Positions 11,286-22,716 of a stretch of DNA of 64,000 bases are shown here, in pieces (position 1 is the stretch's first letter; each line of letters starts with the position of its first letter). Source of the DNA: Megascapheus bottae (taxonomy: Eukaryota; Chordata; Mammalia; Rodentia; Geomyidae); assembly GCA_024803745.1 (NCBI GenBank), contig JANJXV010000025.1, positions 22,021,110 through 22,085,109 of the forward strand, written 5' to 3'. Both the position numbers and the translations under genes were made by a program. Below the pieces are notes generated by a model. That model had not been told where the DNA came from. It searched no databases and saw nothing but the letters and a program-made list of their open reading frames with translations.

Positions 11286-14200
11286 ATGGCAACTGATGAA
11301 TCCATCATTCGCATCCCTCCATATCATTATATCCACGTGTTGGACCAGAACAGCAATGTATCTCGAGTGGAAGTTGGCCCAAAGACTTACATCCGGCAAG
11401 ACAATGAGAGGTTGGTGGGGTTCTTTGTTTCTTCCTCCTGGTCTTCTTGCTTTGGGTCTGAGGAATGTTTCTCTTGTCTCTTACTTCCTCCTTTGTAGGA
11501 GAACATAACTTCCCCAGGTCCTCATAACCCTTTTTTTGGGGGGGGGTCAGTTGTGGGGCTTGAACTCAGGACCTGGGCACTATTCCTGAGCTCTTTTGCT
11601 CAAAGCTAGTGCTCTACTACTTGGAGCCGCCTTGAGCCACAGTGCCACATCCAATTTTCTAGTGGTTCATTGGAGATAAGAGGCTCATGGTCTTTCCTGC
11701 CCAGGCTGGCTTTGATCCTCAGATCTCAGCCTCCTGATTAGCTAAAATTATAAGGTGTGAGCCACCAGTGCTGGGCTCTCACAACCTTTCTAACCTTTCT
11801 TCTGACAGGGTACTGTTTGCTCCCATGAGAATGGTGACGGTCCCCCCTCGCCACTACTGCACAGTGGTCAATCCCGTGGCCCGAGACGCCACAGGTGAAG
11901 TGCTGTTAGATGTTACAGGACAAGTACGGCTTCGCCATGCTGACCAAGAGATCCGGCTGGCACAGGACCCCTTCCCCCTGTACCCAGGGGAGGTGCTAGA
12001 AAAGGTACCTGACTTGCCACTTGGTGGGGAGCCTGCCACTCCATGTCAGAGCTCTGTGTCCCCTTCTGAGGGGACAACAGCAGATCAGGGGAAATCTGGG
12101 AAAGACACCTGCTGGTTCCCATTCTCCTCGTTACCACTACTCCTGTCCCCTACAGTGGCTCCTCAAGAGATTTGTTTTTCCTCTAGGACTGTTGGCCTGT
12201 CTTCTGTCTTGCCATCTGGACTATTTCATTTGTGTGTGTGTGTGTGTGTACATGTGTCTGTCCTGGGACTTGAATCCAGGGGTGGGAACGGTCACTGAGC
12301 TTTTATGCTCAAGGCTCATGCTCTCCTTTTGAGCCACAGCTCCACTTCAGGCCTTTTGGTGGCTAATTAAAGATAAGACTTTCACGAGACTTTGCTGCCA
12401 GGGCTGCTTTCAAACCTCAACCCTCAGCCTCCTGAGTAGCTAGGATGACAGGTGTGCGTCACCAGCGCCTCCTCCCTCCTCCCTCCTCCCTCCTCCCTCC
12501 TCCCTCCTCCCTCCTCCCTCCTCCCTCCTCCCTCCTCCCTCCTCCCTCCTCCCTCCTCCCTCCTCCCCCCTCCCCCTCTTCCCTTCTTTTAGTTTGGGGA
12601 TCAAACTCAGGGCCTGCCCATGTTAAGTACTCAACTGTATCACTGAGCTATACCCTTATCCCTCTATACAATGCTTCCCCCCCACACACTTGTAATGCAG
12701 GACATTCATTTAAGGCTGGCACTCTACCATTTGAGCCATACCTTCACTTCTAGCTTTTTGTCAGTTCGCTGAGACGTTTCTTGAACTTGTCTGCCCAGAC
12801 TGGCTTTGATCTGAGATCCTCAAATCTCAGCTCCTGACTCGCTAAGATGACAATGTGTTACCTGCACCCAGCCAGAAGACCAGATTTGACCCTCTGTCCC
12901 ATGACCCTTCTCTTCCTAGGACATTACCCCGCTGCAGGTGGTTCTGCCCAACACGGCCCTGCATCTTAAGGCTTTGCTGGACTTTGAGAATAAAAATGGA
13001 GACAAGGTGGTGGCAGGAGATGAATGGCTATTTGAGGGACCTGGTATGTGATCTTCTCATTGGGCTTGGTCAGGATCATGACTTCTTTCCTGCTCCTCCC
13101 CCCCATGGCCCTGACATCTTCTGACCACTGAGCTCAGCTCTATCTTCCCTTCCTAGGCACCTACATCCCCCAGAAGGAAGTGGAGGTCGTGGAGATCATT
13201 CAAGCTACAATCATCAAGCAGAACCAGGCACTGAGGCTGAGGGCCCGCAAGGAATGCTTGGACCGGGAGGACAAGGAGAGGGTGACAGGTGGGGGCACTG
13301 AGGGTACTGCTAGTGAGAAGGGGGCAGGAGGGGTCTGCCTGTATGGAAGGTGGATGAAGCCCACTCTGCCTGGGACAGGGGGCCTTTCCTGGTCTGTCCA
13401 TCTATCTCTGTCCTGGGCTTTGAACTCGGGGCCTCATGCTTGCTGAGCACCTGCTTAGCCACACTGCAAGCCCCTTTTGACGATGGTTATTTTAGAATTC
13501 AAGTACAATCCTGACTTGTGCTTCCTCTCTTCACTGGGGAATGATAGGCACACACCACGCTACGTAGCCATGGGTTGAAATGGAGTCGGGAAAACTTCCT
13601 TGCCTGTGGTAGCCTCAACCATGGTGCCTAGATCTCTCCCTGCTGAGAACTAAGATTACAGGCTTAAGCCATGTGCCTGTGTACAGTAAACTGGATCCTG
13701 AATCCCTGGCTTTATGTTCTTTTCAGAGCACGGCTGGCATTGTATTGCTTGAGCCTTGGCTCCAATTCCAATTCCAATGGTAAACTGGAGATAGTCTCAG
13801 GAACTTTCCTCCCTGGGCTGGCATTAAATTACAGTTCTCTAGGTCTCAGCCTCCTGAGTAGGTAGAGTCCCAAGCCCAGCTTGCTGCTTCCTCTTCATTT
13901 ATGCATTTATTTAGACAGGATCTCACTAGATAGTCCAGGCTGGTCTCAAACCTCAAACGTGGGCTCTTCTACCTCTGTTCCCTGAGTACTAGACTTACAG
14001 GTGTATGTTACTATTCCCAGCTTCTAGACATTTTTTACTTCTCCTGGGGTAGAGGTTTGGTAGTCCCTCCATGTGGGCTGTGGGAAGGGGCTACTGAGGC
14101 TATTTAACCTTTGACCTTCCCTTCCACTCTCCACCCAGGAGAAGAATGGCTAGTCCGCTCAGTGGGTGCGTATCTCCCAGGAGTCTTTGAAGAAGTTCTG

Positions 14201-17200
14201 GATCTGGTAGATGCTATCATCCTTACAGAAAAGGTGTGTGCCCTGGTGTGTGGGGGGGTCAGGGAACCCTGGCTAGGGAATCACTTACAGTACAAGGGAA
14301 GAGAAGCAACATTGCTAGTGTCGCTACAGAGAATTTAGTACTAAAGCAGCCGAGAGCTGCAGATGGTGGCTCCAAGCCAAACCAGGCAGACAAATCAAGA
14401 GACTCACCTCCAACTAACCAGCCAAAAGCCAGAAATGCAGAAGTGGTTCAAGTGGTAGAGTGCCAGCCTTGAGTAACATCAAGTGAGAGTCTAAGGCCCT
14501 TGAGTTCAAGCCTACACATTGATTTTGCACATACAAAATGAACGCCCTCCTGGCTTGGTAGGAATTGTCACTCCGAGAGCTTGCAGTGGAAATGTCAGAA
14601 GGAAGCTGGAGCGAGCGCTCCTCTTATCCCCTTATCTCCTGCAGACTGCCCTGCACCTCCGGGCTCGGCAGAACTTCGTGGACTTCTGTGGCATGGTCCG
14701 GCGCACTGGGGAGGAATGGCTGGTGACGGTGAAGGACACGGCGGCCCACGTGCCGGATGTGTACGAGGAGATGCTGGGTGTGGTGACCATTACCACGCTG
14801 GGCCCCCAACACTACTGTGTGGTCCTCGACCCAGTCGGGGATGATGGCAAAAACCAACTGGGCCAAAAGAAGGTCATCAAGGTGAGCTTGCCTGCTGTCA
14901 GGTCCTGGCCCCGAGTGGCACAGGCCCTCTGAGCTCTCGCCTTGCATTCCTTTGCAGGCCAGGTACACATTCAGGAAATACCTCAGGCCTCGTTCTTGTG
15001 TGTGTGTGGGGGGGGGGAGAGAAGGGTCAGTCATAGGACTTGAACTTTCACAACCCTGAGTCTTAGATGGCCTGGCCTGTTCCCTTGGCCTGGCCTGTTC
15101 CCTTGCCTTTCCACATTAGCCCCCAGTTACTCAGGGTGCCTAAGCAGCCTCTTTCTCACCAGGGAGAGAAGTCGTTTTTCCTGCAGCCGGGAGAGCGGCT
15201 GGAGCGAGGCATCCAAGATGTGTATGTGCTATCGGAGCAGCAGGGCCTGCTGCTGCGGGCTCTGCAGCCCCTGGAGGAGGGCGAGGGGGAGGAGAAGGTG
15301 AGCCGCCAGGCTGGAGACCACTGGCTCATCCGTGGACCCCTGGAATACGTGCCACCTGCCAAGGTGGAGGTGGTGGAGGAACGGCAGGCCATCCCTCTGG
15401 ATGAGAACGAGGGCATCTACGTGCAAGATGTCAAGACTGGAAAGGTAACAGCTCTGGGCTTTGCTATGTGTTTTTGTTTTGTCATTCCTGGGGGCCTGGG
15501 CCTTTGTCCTTAAAGTGTTTTTGGTTAAGGCTAGTATTCTATTCAAGCCACAGCTCCACTTCTGGCTCTTTCTTGGGTGATAAATTAGACACTGGTGTCT
15601 ACAGATTTCCCTGCCCCTACTGGCTTTGAACCTCAATCCTCAGATCTCAGCCCCCTGAGAAGCGTGAGCTGTTGGCTGTTCCGTGCATTTTTTTTTTGCC
15701 AGTCCTGGGGCTTGAACTCAGGGCCTGGGCACTGTCCTTGAGTTTTCTCAAGGCTAGTGGCCTTACCACTTGAGCCACAGCACCACTTCCAGCTTTTTCT
15801 GTGTATGTGGTACCAAGGAACCAAACCCAGGATTTCCTGCATGCTAGGCAACCACTCTACCATTAGGCCACACTCCTGGCCCTGTCCCATGCATTTCTTA
15901 GCTAATGGAACAGAAGCACAGGGGACAAAGCAGCTGTGAGCCATGTCAGAGCTAGGAACAGCAAGCAGAGAGGCCAGACTTGCTTAAGTGGAGGCCACTG
16001 TTACCCTGGAGGAACTGTGCCACCCCTGGAGCAGTTTTGTCTGGAATGGCGAAGGTCTTTCCTCTCATGCACTTAACCCGGCTGTCTTCCAGGTACGGGC
16101 TGTAATTGGAAGCACCTACATGCTAACTCAGGATGAGGTCCTGTGGGAGAAGGAGCTGCCTCCTGGTGTGGAGGAGTTACTGAACAAGGGATATGACCCC
16201 CTGGCAGACCGGGGCCAGAAGAGCTCAGCCAAGGCCAGTCAGCCCTCGGCTCCCCGCAACAAGACCCGGGTCGTTAGCTACCGCGTCCCGCACAATGCGG
16301 CCGTACAGGTGTATGACTACAGAGCCAAGAGAGCCCGGTGAGGTGCCAGCTGGGCAGAGGGGCTGCGGAGGGGTTGTGGGGGTCTGGGAGTCTGACTTCT
16401 CCTTGTCCCCCTCCCCCCACAGTGTGGTCTTTGGGCCTGAGCTGGTGTCGTTAGATCCTGAAGAACAGTTCACTGTGTTGTCCCTTTCGGGTGGGCGGCC
16501 CAAACGTCCTCACGCCCTCCGGGCCCTCTGCCTGCTGCTTGGGCCAGACTTCTTCACCGATCTCATCACTGTTGAAACGGCCGATCACGCCAGGCTGCAG
16601 CTCCAGCTTGCCTACAACTGGTGAGGGTTGCGAAGCCAGGCGCCGCTCCCAGAAAGCTCGGAGGAGGAGATAGGCCTGGAGAGGGGAGGGGAGGGAGATG
16701 GCGCCTTCTGTGACCTGACCTATAGCAAAGCCTTATGTTAACAAATCTAGGGAAGATACGGTCTCACCTCTAGGACCAGGACTTACGGGGAACCCAGTGA
16801 CAGGTCTACTCCAGCTAAAGTGTGTTTTGTGTGTGTGTGTGTGTGTGTGTACAGCCAAATGTTTCACTGTGAGGTTAAGATTGGTAGGGGCTTACTAGTA
16901 GAGTGCTTGCCTAGCATGCATGAAGTCCTAGGTTTGACTCCTCTGTATCACATGAACAGAAAAGGCTGAAAGTGGGCGATGTGGCTCAATTGGTAGAGCA
17001 CCAGCCTTAAGTAGAAAAGAGTAAGAAGCCCCTGAGTTCAAGCTGAAACCAGGGGAAGGAGGAGACAGACTATGACAGTGTTTCCTGGGGATATGCCTTG
17101 CCCATCCTGTCTTGACAGGCACTTTGAGGTGAAGAACCAGAATGACCCTCGAGAGACCACCAAGCTCTTCTCTGTGCCTGACTTTGTGGGTGATGCCTGC

Positions 17201-20200
17201 AAGGCGATTGCTTCCCGGGTGCGTGGGGCCGTGGCCTCCGTCTCTTTCGATGACTTCCACAAGAACTCGGCTCGCATTATCCGCACAGCAGTCTTCGGCT
17301 TTGAGATCTCTGAAGCCAAAGGCTCCGATGTGGGCCTGCCCGTACCCCGGGACCGGGCTATCTTTCCCCAGAATGGGCTGGTGGTCAGTAGCGTGGATGT
17401 GCAGTCGGTGGAACCCGTGGACCAGAGGACTCGAGATGCCCTACAGCGGAGCGTCCAGCTGGCCATCGAAATCACCACCAACTCCCAGGAGGCAGCAGCC
17501 AAGTGAGTGAGGCCCCAAAGGCCCAACTCGGCCCCTGCCAGCCTCCAATAATGTGGCATCTACTACTGGCTCCCTGCAGCTATCCTTGGACCTGACCATC
17601 TGGTGTACAGGATAACTTACAGTTAGAGGCCTGGTTCAGGTGGTAGGGCACGTGCCAGTAAGCTTAAAGCTTCAGATACCAAGTTCAAATACCAAGTTCA
17701 GGTTCCAGTCTTGGACAAAAAAGAAACATATGAGCCCTGTGCCCATGGGTCATGCCTACAATCCTCTCTATTTAGGCTGAGAGCTGAGGATCTCAGTTGA
17801 AGCCAACCTAGGCAGAAAAGTCTGAGATTCTTGGCTCCAATAAACTATTCAGGAAAAGCTGGAAGTGGTGCTGTGACTCAAGTGGTAGAGCACAAGCCTT
17901 CAGCACAAAAAGGCTGAGGGACAGCACTCAGGTCCTGAGTTCAAGCCCCATGACTGGCAAAAAGAATAGGGGCAGAACCAGATTCCTATCATTTATCTTG
18001 CCAACGTATTCTGATAAAATGTTTTCTCTGTGGGTCCTGCCCCAGCCTCCACATTCTGCCTCACAGCCTGCTCTTCTAACAATTCCATTCCCTCCATTCC
18101 CTCATTGGCTTATGCTCTCAGTTAAGCCTTTTTTTTTTTTTTTTTTTTTTGCCAGTCCTGGGCTTGAGCTCAGGGCCTGAGCACTGACTTTGGACTTTCT
18201 CAAGGCTAGAGCTCTACCACTTGAGCCTCAGCACCACTTCTGGCTTTTTTCTCTGTATATGGTACCGAGGAATTGAACCTGGGTCTTTGTGCATGCTAGG
18301 CAAGCACTCTACCACTAGGCCAAACTCCTGGCCCCCTACGCCTTTTGTTGCTATTTTGTGTGTGTGTGTACTGATATTGTGACTTGAATTCAGGACCTTG
18401 TATTCTTGCCTGATTGTTTTTTTTGGGGGGGGGTCAGTTGTGGGGCTTGAACTCAGGGCCTGGGCACTGTCTCTGAGTCTCCTTGTACTCAAGGCTAGTG
18501 TTCTCTCATTTGAGCTACAATACCACTTTGGGTTTTTGAGTAGTTCATGAGGGATAAATCTCAATGGACTTTCATCCCCGTGCTAGCTTCAAACTATGAG
18601 CCTTAGAATCTCAGCCTCCTGAATAGCTAGGAAGCCAAGTGTGAGCCACCACCCAGGCCTTTTGATTTCAGCCATTCCAACACTTTCCCTGGAGCTTTTC
18701 CAGGCAACTTCCTCAATCCTCTGTGCTCCCGAGTCTTAGCCTTGGAAAGCCCTTTTCTTTCTCCCACAACTGCAATAGCACCCACATTGCCTGCTCGTCC
18801 CATTTTCTCTACCTCCCAGATGCTTGTCATGGTCTTGAAGTCACCCTCGGCTTGTTTTTCCCCCATTGGTAAAAGCAGGAGAGGTGTGGGGGGGAACCCC
18901 AGCCTGCCGGTATCCCCCCACGTAGCATTTGACTTCTGAACAGAATTGCTTATGAAGTGTCTGTGGGAGTCTGACCTGGTTCTTTACAGCTTGCTCTTCT
19001 CTACCCTGGGTCCTCCAGTCCCAGTTCAGGCTCTAGGCCTGAGTTAACTTGTCCTTACTCTTTCAGGCATGAGGCTCAGAGACTAGAACAGGAGGCCCGG
19101 GGACGGCTGGAGAGACAGAAGATCTTGGATCAATCTGAAGCTGAAAAAGCCCGAAGGGAACTCTTGGAGCTTGAGGCTATGAGGTGGGTGGGCTGGGAAC
19201 TAGAAAAAGATGGGGCAAGACAAAACAGTCTGGGGAAAGATGGCTGTATGTGGGGAGGGGCGGGGGGAGAGGACATCACATGGCGTAAATCAAGGCTGTG
19301 GGTGGGCAGGATTTTTCTTCTGGGCCTCATCTGATTGTCTACCTTCTAGCATGGCAGTGGAGAGCACTGGCAATGCCAAAGCAGAGGCTGAGTCACGCGC
19401 AGAGGCCGCTCGGATTGAAGGGGAAGGCTCTGTGATGCAGGCCAAGCTGAAGGCTGAGGCCTTGGCCATTGAGACCGTGAGCTGGGGAGATGACCTCCAT
19501 GGAAGGTTGTGGCGGGGGTGCCTGGGGGCCCGGGAACCAATCAGAGCACTCACTCGAACAAGACCTATTGAAGTATTCCTAGGCTCACAAGGGTAGACTT
19601 TTGCCCTGTTATATGGTTAGCACAGGCTTTTGAAGGTAAGATACTTTTCTGTGTTTTACATACATGGCCTTGTGTTCATGTTTGAAATCTTGGCTGAGCC
19701 TCAGTGTAAACGGAGATGGAAAAAAAAAATGCACCCGTCTGCCTCAGTTTCCTCAGTGGGGTCTGCTGGCTCTAGTAACTTTACTAGCCAATCCCCAGAA
19801 GTGCGTGAGCTAAAGTCAGCTGGATTTTTCCCTTTCAGGAAGCTGAGCTTCAGAGATTAAAGAAAGTTCGAGACCTGGAACTGATCTATGCTCAGGCCCA
19901 GTTGGAGCTGGAAGTGAGCAAGGCCAAACAGCTGGCTGATGTGGAGGCAAAGAAGTTCAAGCAGATGACCGAGGCGCTGGGCCCCAGTACCATCCGAGAC
20001 CTGGCAGTGGCTGGGCCCGAGATGCAGGTGCGAATCGGGAGGCAGGAAGGATCTGTATGTTAGGACCAGCTTTAGACCCAAGAAGGCAAAAGGCAAATTC
20101 AACATCTAGGAAAAGAACCGGACAATGGTAGGTCCTGCCTGTAATCCTATCTCCACAGGAGGCTGAGATTTTTGAGGATCAGTTTGAAGCCAGATAGAGC

Positions 20201-20914
20201 AGGAAAAGTCCATGAGACTCTAATCTCCAATGAACCACCAGGAAACTGGAGGTGGCACTGTGGTATAGTGTTAGCCTGAGCTGAAGAACTTAAGGACAGT
20301 GCCTAGGCCCTGAGTTCAAGCCCAACAACGGACAAAAAAATTGGACCAAAAGCATGGTTTGGGGCTGTACCACATACATAGAAAAGCTGGAAGAGGTGCT
20401 GTGGCTCAAGTGGTAGAGCTCTAGCCTTGAGAAAGCTCAAGGACAGTGATCAGGCCCTGAGTTCAAGCCCCAGGACTGTCAAAAAAAAAAATGATTTCAT
20501 AGCTAGGATTACAGGCATAGGCTACCAGCATCCGGCTGAAGGAAGGAAAGCAGAGAAAGATGTGTCATTTCTTCAACTCAGGTTCAAGGAAGGTTATGCT
20601 GAAGTTTGGCTTACAAGGGCATGGCAGCTTAGGGCAAGTGTGTGGACTGTCTAACTGTCTTCTCACCATCCCTCTCATAGGTAAAACTGCTCCAGTCTCT
20701 GGGCCTGAAGTCAACCCTGATAACCAATGGCAACGCTCCCATCAACCTCTTCAGCACAGCCCTTGGGCTGTTGGGGCTGGGGGCAGAGGGTCAGCCCTCA
20801 ACCAGAAAGGAAGCTGCCGCCATAGTGCCTAGCCCCCAGGAGGGCTTGATTGTTCAGGCCCCTCCAGCCTCTCAAACTCCTGCAGACAAACAAGACCAGT
20901 CTTCTGGGCCTTAA
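11286..20914 (+). CDS. MVP: Major vault protein
   Basis: MVP is the shell protein of the vault ribonucleoprotein; 78 copies form the barrel with TEP1, PARP4 and vault RNA. Coding exons: 11286-11410, 11809-12004, 12920-13043, 13157-13288, 14139-14233, 14645-14881, 15163-15444, 16093-16337, 16423-16620, 17119-17502, 19067-19183, 19350-19476, 19839-20027, 20681-20914. Phases all join and sum to 895 codons (894 aa; human 893). From family knowledge: residues 1 to about 520 form the repeat domains (visible GEEWLVT-type blocks), followed by an SPFH-like shoulder, an Ala/Glu-rich coiled-coil cap helix (exons from 17119 to 20027) and a variable cap-ring tail. The start is the conserved ATG 25 bases into its exon. 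The first coding donor is a weak GTTGGT. The transcript converges on CDIPT. Confidence 0.98.
11527..11780 (-). repeat. 7SL-like/Geo SINE in MVP intron 2, minus orientation
   Basis: On + it begins with a T/G run, then TGTGGGGCTTGAACTCAGGA, and ends GTGTGAGCCACCAGTGCTGG, about 30 bases upstream of the next exon acceptor. Confidence 0.8.
12260..12465 (-). repeat. 7SL-like/Geo SINE in MVP intron 3, minus orientation
   Basis: On + it carries TTTGAGCCACAGCTCCACTT, GTGGCTAATTAAAG and TCAGCCTCCTGAGTAGCTAG. It abuts the CCTCCCT array. Confidence 0.75.
12466..12572. repeat. (CCTCCCT)n heptamer minisatellite
   Basis: About fourteen near-perfect CCTCCCT units form a strict homopyrimidine tract inside MVP intron 3. 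The complementary strand has a GGG run every seven bases (GGGAGGAGGG), which suits quadruplex or triplex formation. The open frame here (Leu/Pro/Ser repeat) is only the translated repeat. Confidence 0.9.
13905..14035 (-). repeat. B1-like SINE in MVP intron 5, minus orientation
   Basis: Reads on + GACAGGATCTCACTAGATAG, then CAGGCTGGTCTCAAACCTC and GACTTACAGGTGTATG, the complement of a B1 element without a Geo half. Confidence 0.6.
15690..15883 (-). repeat. IDL-Geo SINE in MVP intron 8, minus orientation
   Basis: A T9 tail complement is followed by GCCAGTCCTGGGGCTTGAAC; it ends CCATTAGGCCACACTCCTGG. Well preserved. Confidence 0.85.
16829..16854. repeat. (GT)n microsatellite
   Basis: A GT dinucleotide run of about 12 units in MVP intron 10. 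Confidence 0.9.
17740..17965 (+). repeat. 7SL-like/Geo SINE in MVP intron 11
   Basis: Head ATGCCTACAATCCTCTC; right half GTGCTGTGACTCAAGTGG; end CCCATGACTGGCAAAAAG. Confidence 0.7.
18128..18336 (-). repeat. IDL-Geo SINE in MVP intron 11, minus orientation
   Basis: A long T tail (about 22) is followed by GCCAGTCCTGGGCTTGAGCT; it ends CTAGGCCAAACTCCTGGCC. The long pure tail and low divergence indicate a young copy. Confidence 0.88.
18430..18655 (-). repeat. 7SL-like/Geo SINE, minus orientation
   Basis: TCAGTTGTGGGGCTTGAACT ... AGCCTCCTGAATAGCTAGG ... GTGTGAGCCACC on the + strand. Confidence 0.75.
20120..20335 (+). repeat. 7SL-like/Geo SINE in MVP intron 14
   Basis: CTGCCTGTAATCCTATCTCC, then AATGAACCACCAGGAAAC and a Geo half ending in an A tail. 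A truncated second Geo copy lies at about 20370-20490. Confidence 0.7.
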
Positions 20915-20944
20915 ACACACACACACACAACAACCCACAGATTC

Positions 20945-20950
20945 CATAAA
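20945..20950 (+). terminator. MVP: Candidate MVP poly(A) signal, variant CATAAA
   Basis: No canonical AATAAA lies close to the stop codon. CATAAA sits 30 bases after the stop, following a CA-repeat. The next canonical AATAAA is at 21121-21126. Either could be used. Confidence 0.4.
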
Positions 20951-21033
20951 AGTTTAGAGGCAGTGCGGATGAGGGAACTGAGCAACAGTGCTGACTCTGA
21001 GTTCAAGCCCCAGTACTGGCACACAAATGAGAT

Positions 21034-21195
21034 AAGCCATTTTCAAGTCTGGTTTACAAGATTTCTGGAGAGGAGGGGGTGGAGAGAAGTAATGGTGAAG
21101 GGAAGATTAAAAATATAAGAAATAAACCATTTTCCAGTGTCAAGTCTGGTTTACAAGATTTGGTTTGGGGGACGTGATGAAGGGAAGATACACTT
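21034..21195 (+). repeat. Local tandem duplication
   Basis: CAAGTCTGGTTTACAAGATT occurs at 21044 and again at 21141, preceded both times by ATAAGCCATTTT or ATAAACCATTTT and followed by GAAGGGAAGAT. This gives a duplicated unit of about 97 bases just downstream of MVP. Confidence 0.75.
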
Positions 21196-22137
21196 AAGAT
21201 CTGAGATTACTGGAGACTATTGATGTCACTAAGGTAGAAAGGAAACGGAGACAGGGGAAAGAACCTCACTTCATAGTGGTAAGAATGACCCCCAAACCCT
21301 AGCAAGTCCACTTGTCCTTTAGGCACTCATGCCTTGAATTCAAGGCCTAGGTGCTGTCCTTTAGCTTTTTCTTTCAAGGCGGAAGCTCTACCAGTTAAGC
21401 CACAGCTCCACTTCTGGCATTTTGGTAATTAATTGGAGATGAGTCTCATGGACTTTTCCTTCCTAGGCTACAACCAGGATCTTCAGATTTCTGCCTTCTG
21501 AGTAGCTAAAATCACAGGCATTAGCCGCTGGCACCAAGCTTGGCCAGGTGATTTTGGTTCAATCCTCAGCCAACACAGCTATCGCTTTGGCGCTCCCCCC
21601 TCTGGTGCCACCTGCTGGCCATGTTTGCAAACTTGCAGCACCAGCTGGTGCACCAGGCCTGCATAGACTCCTGTACACTACCTCACCCCTTGAGGATGGT
21701 CCTTTGGGAAGCAGGATAGGACTCCGGCAGGAAAACAGGATTTAGCCAGGCGCTAGCTACTCAGAAGGCTGAGATCTGAGGATCGAGGTTCAAAGCCAAC
21801 CCAGGCACAGAAGGACTTGAGACTCATCTTGAAAAGGGGAAGTAGGGCTTGGCTCAAGGGTAGGGTGGTAGCCTTGAGCTGTATAGCGCAGGGACCATGC
21901 CCAGGCCCAGAGTTCAAGCCCCATGATCCACACAAAGGCTTTGGGTCAGGTAGATTTGTGGTCACACCCAGAATCTAATCTCTGCAGAAGTTAAAGCAGA
22001 CCTTAGAGGAAGCCTATAATCCTAGCTTCTCAGGGAGCTGAGGTCTGAGGATCCCAGAGTCAATTAGACTCTTATCTTCTATTAACCAAGAGGGACTGTG
22101 GCTCAAACTGGTAGAGTTAGTCTTAAAAAGAGCTCAG

Positions 22138-22335
22138 GGGCTGAGAGTTTGGCCTAGTGGTAGAGTGCTTGCCTAGCATGCATGAAGACCTGGGTTCAAT
22201 TCCTCGGTACCACATACATAGAAAAAAAAAGCCAGAAGTGGTGCTGAGGCTCAAGTGGTAGAGCTCTAGCCCTGAGAAAGTCCAAGGACAGTGCTCAGGC
22301 CCTGAGCTCAAGCCCAGGACTGGCAAAAAAAAGTG
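22138..22335 (+). repeat. IDL-Geo SINE
   Basis: Full-length, low-divergence copy: GAGTTTGGCCTAGTGGTAG through GCCCAGGACTGGCAAAAAA. Confidence 0.88.
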
Positions 22336-22510
22336 TCAGACTTTCCTGCTTGGACTGGCTCCAAACCATAGACCCCAAAATCTCAAGTTTCCTGAGTAGG
22401 ATTACAGGCATGAGCCATGGATGTACAGGCAGCTTCCATGATCTTTTTCCATCTGTGAAATGGGCCAGTGAGTACCCTGTTTTGTTTTTGTTTTTGTTTT
22501 GGGGGGGTTT

Positions 22511-22716
22511 TTTTTTGGCCAGTCCTGGGCTTGGACTCAGGGCCTGAGCACTGTCCTTGGGTTTTTTGTTTTTTCCCCTCAAGGTTAGAGCTCTACCACT
22601 GGAGCCTCAGCACCATTTCTGGCTTTTCTTCTATGCATGTGGAACTGAGGAATCGAACCCAGGTCTTTGTGCATGCTAGGCAGGCACTCTTACCACTAGG
22701 CCAAACTCCTGGCCCA
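22511..22716 (-). repeat. IDL-Geo SINE, minus orientation
   Basis: T tail, GGCCAGTCCTGGGCTTGGAC, then CTAGGCCAAACTCCTGGCCC. A small T/C insertion (GTTTTTTGTTTTTTCCCC) interrupts the right half. Confidence 0.85.

Noticed and set aside
12445..12753. Repeated Leu-Pro-Pro-Pro-Ser-Ser frame
   Set aside because: It is produced entirely by the CCTCCCT repeat; it sits in an MVP intron.
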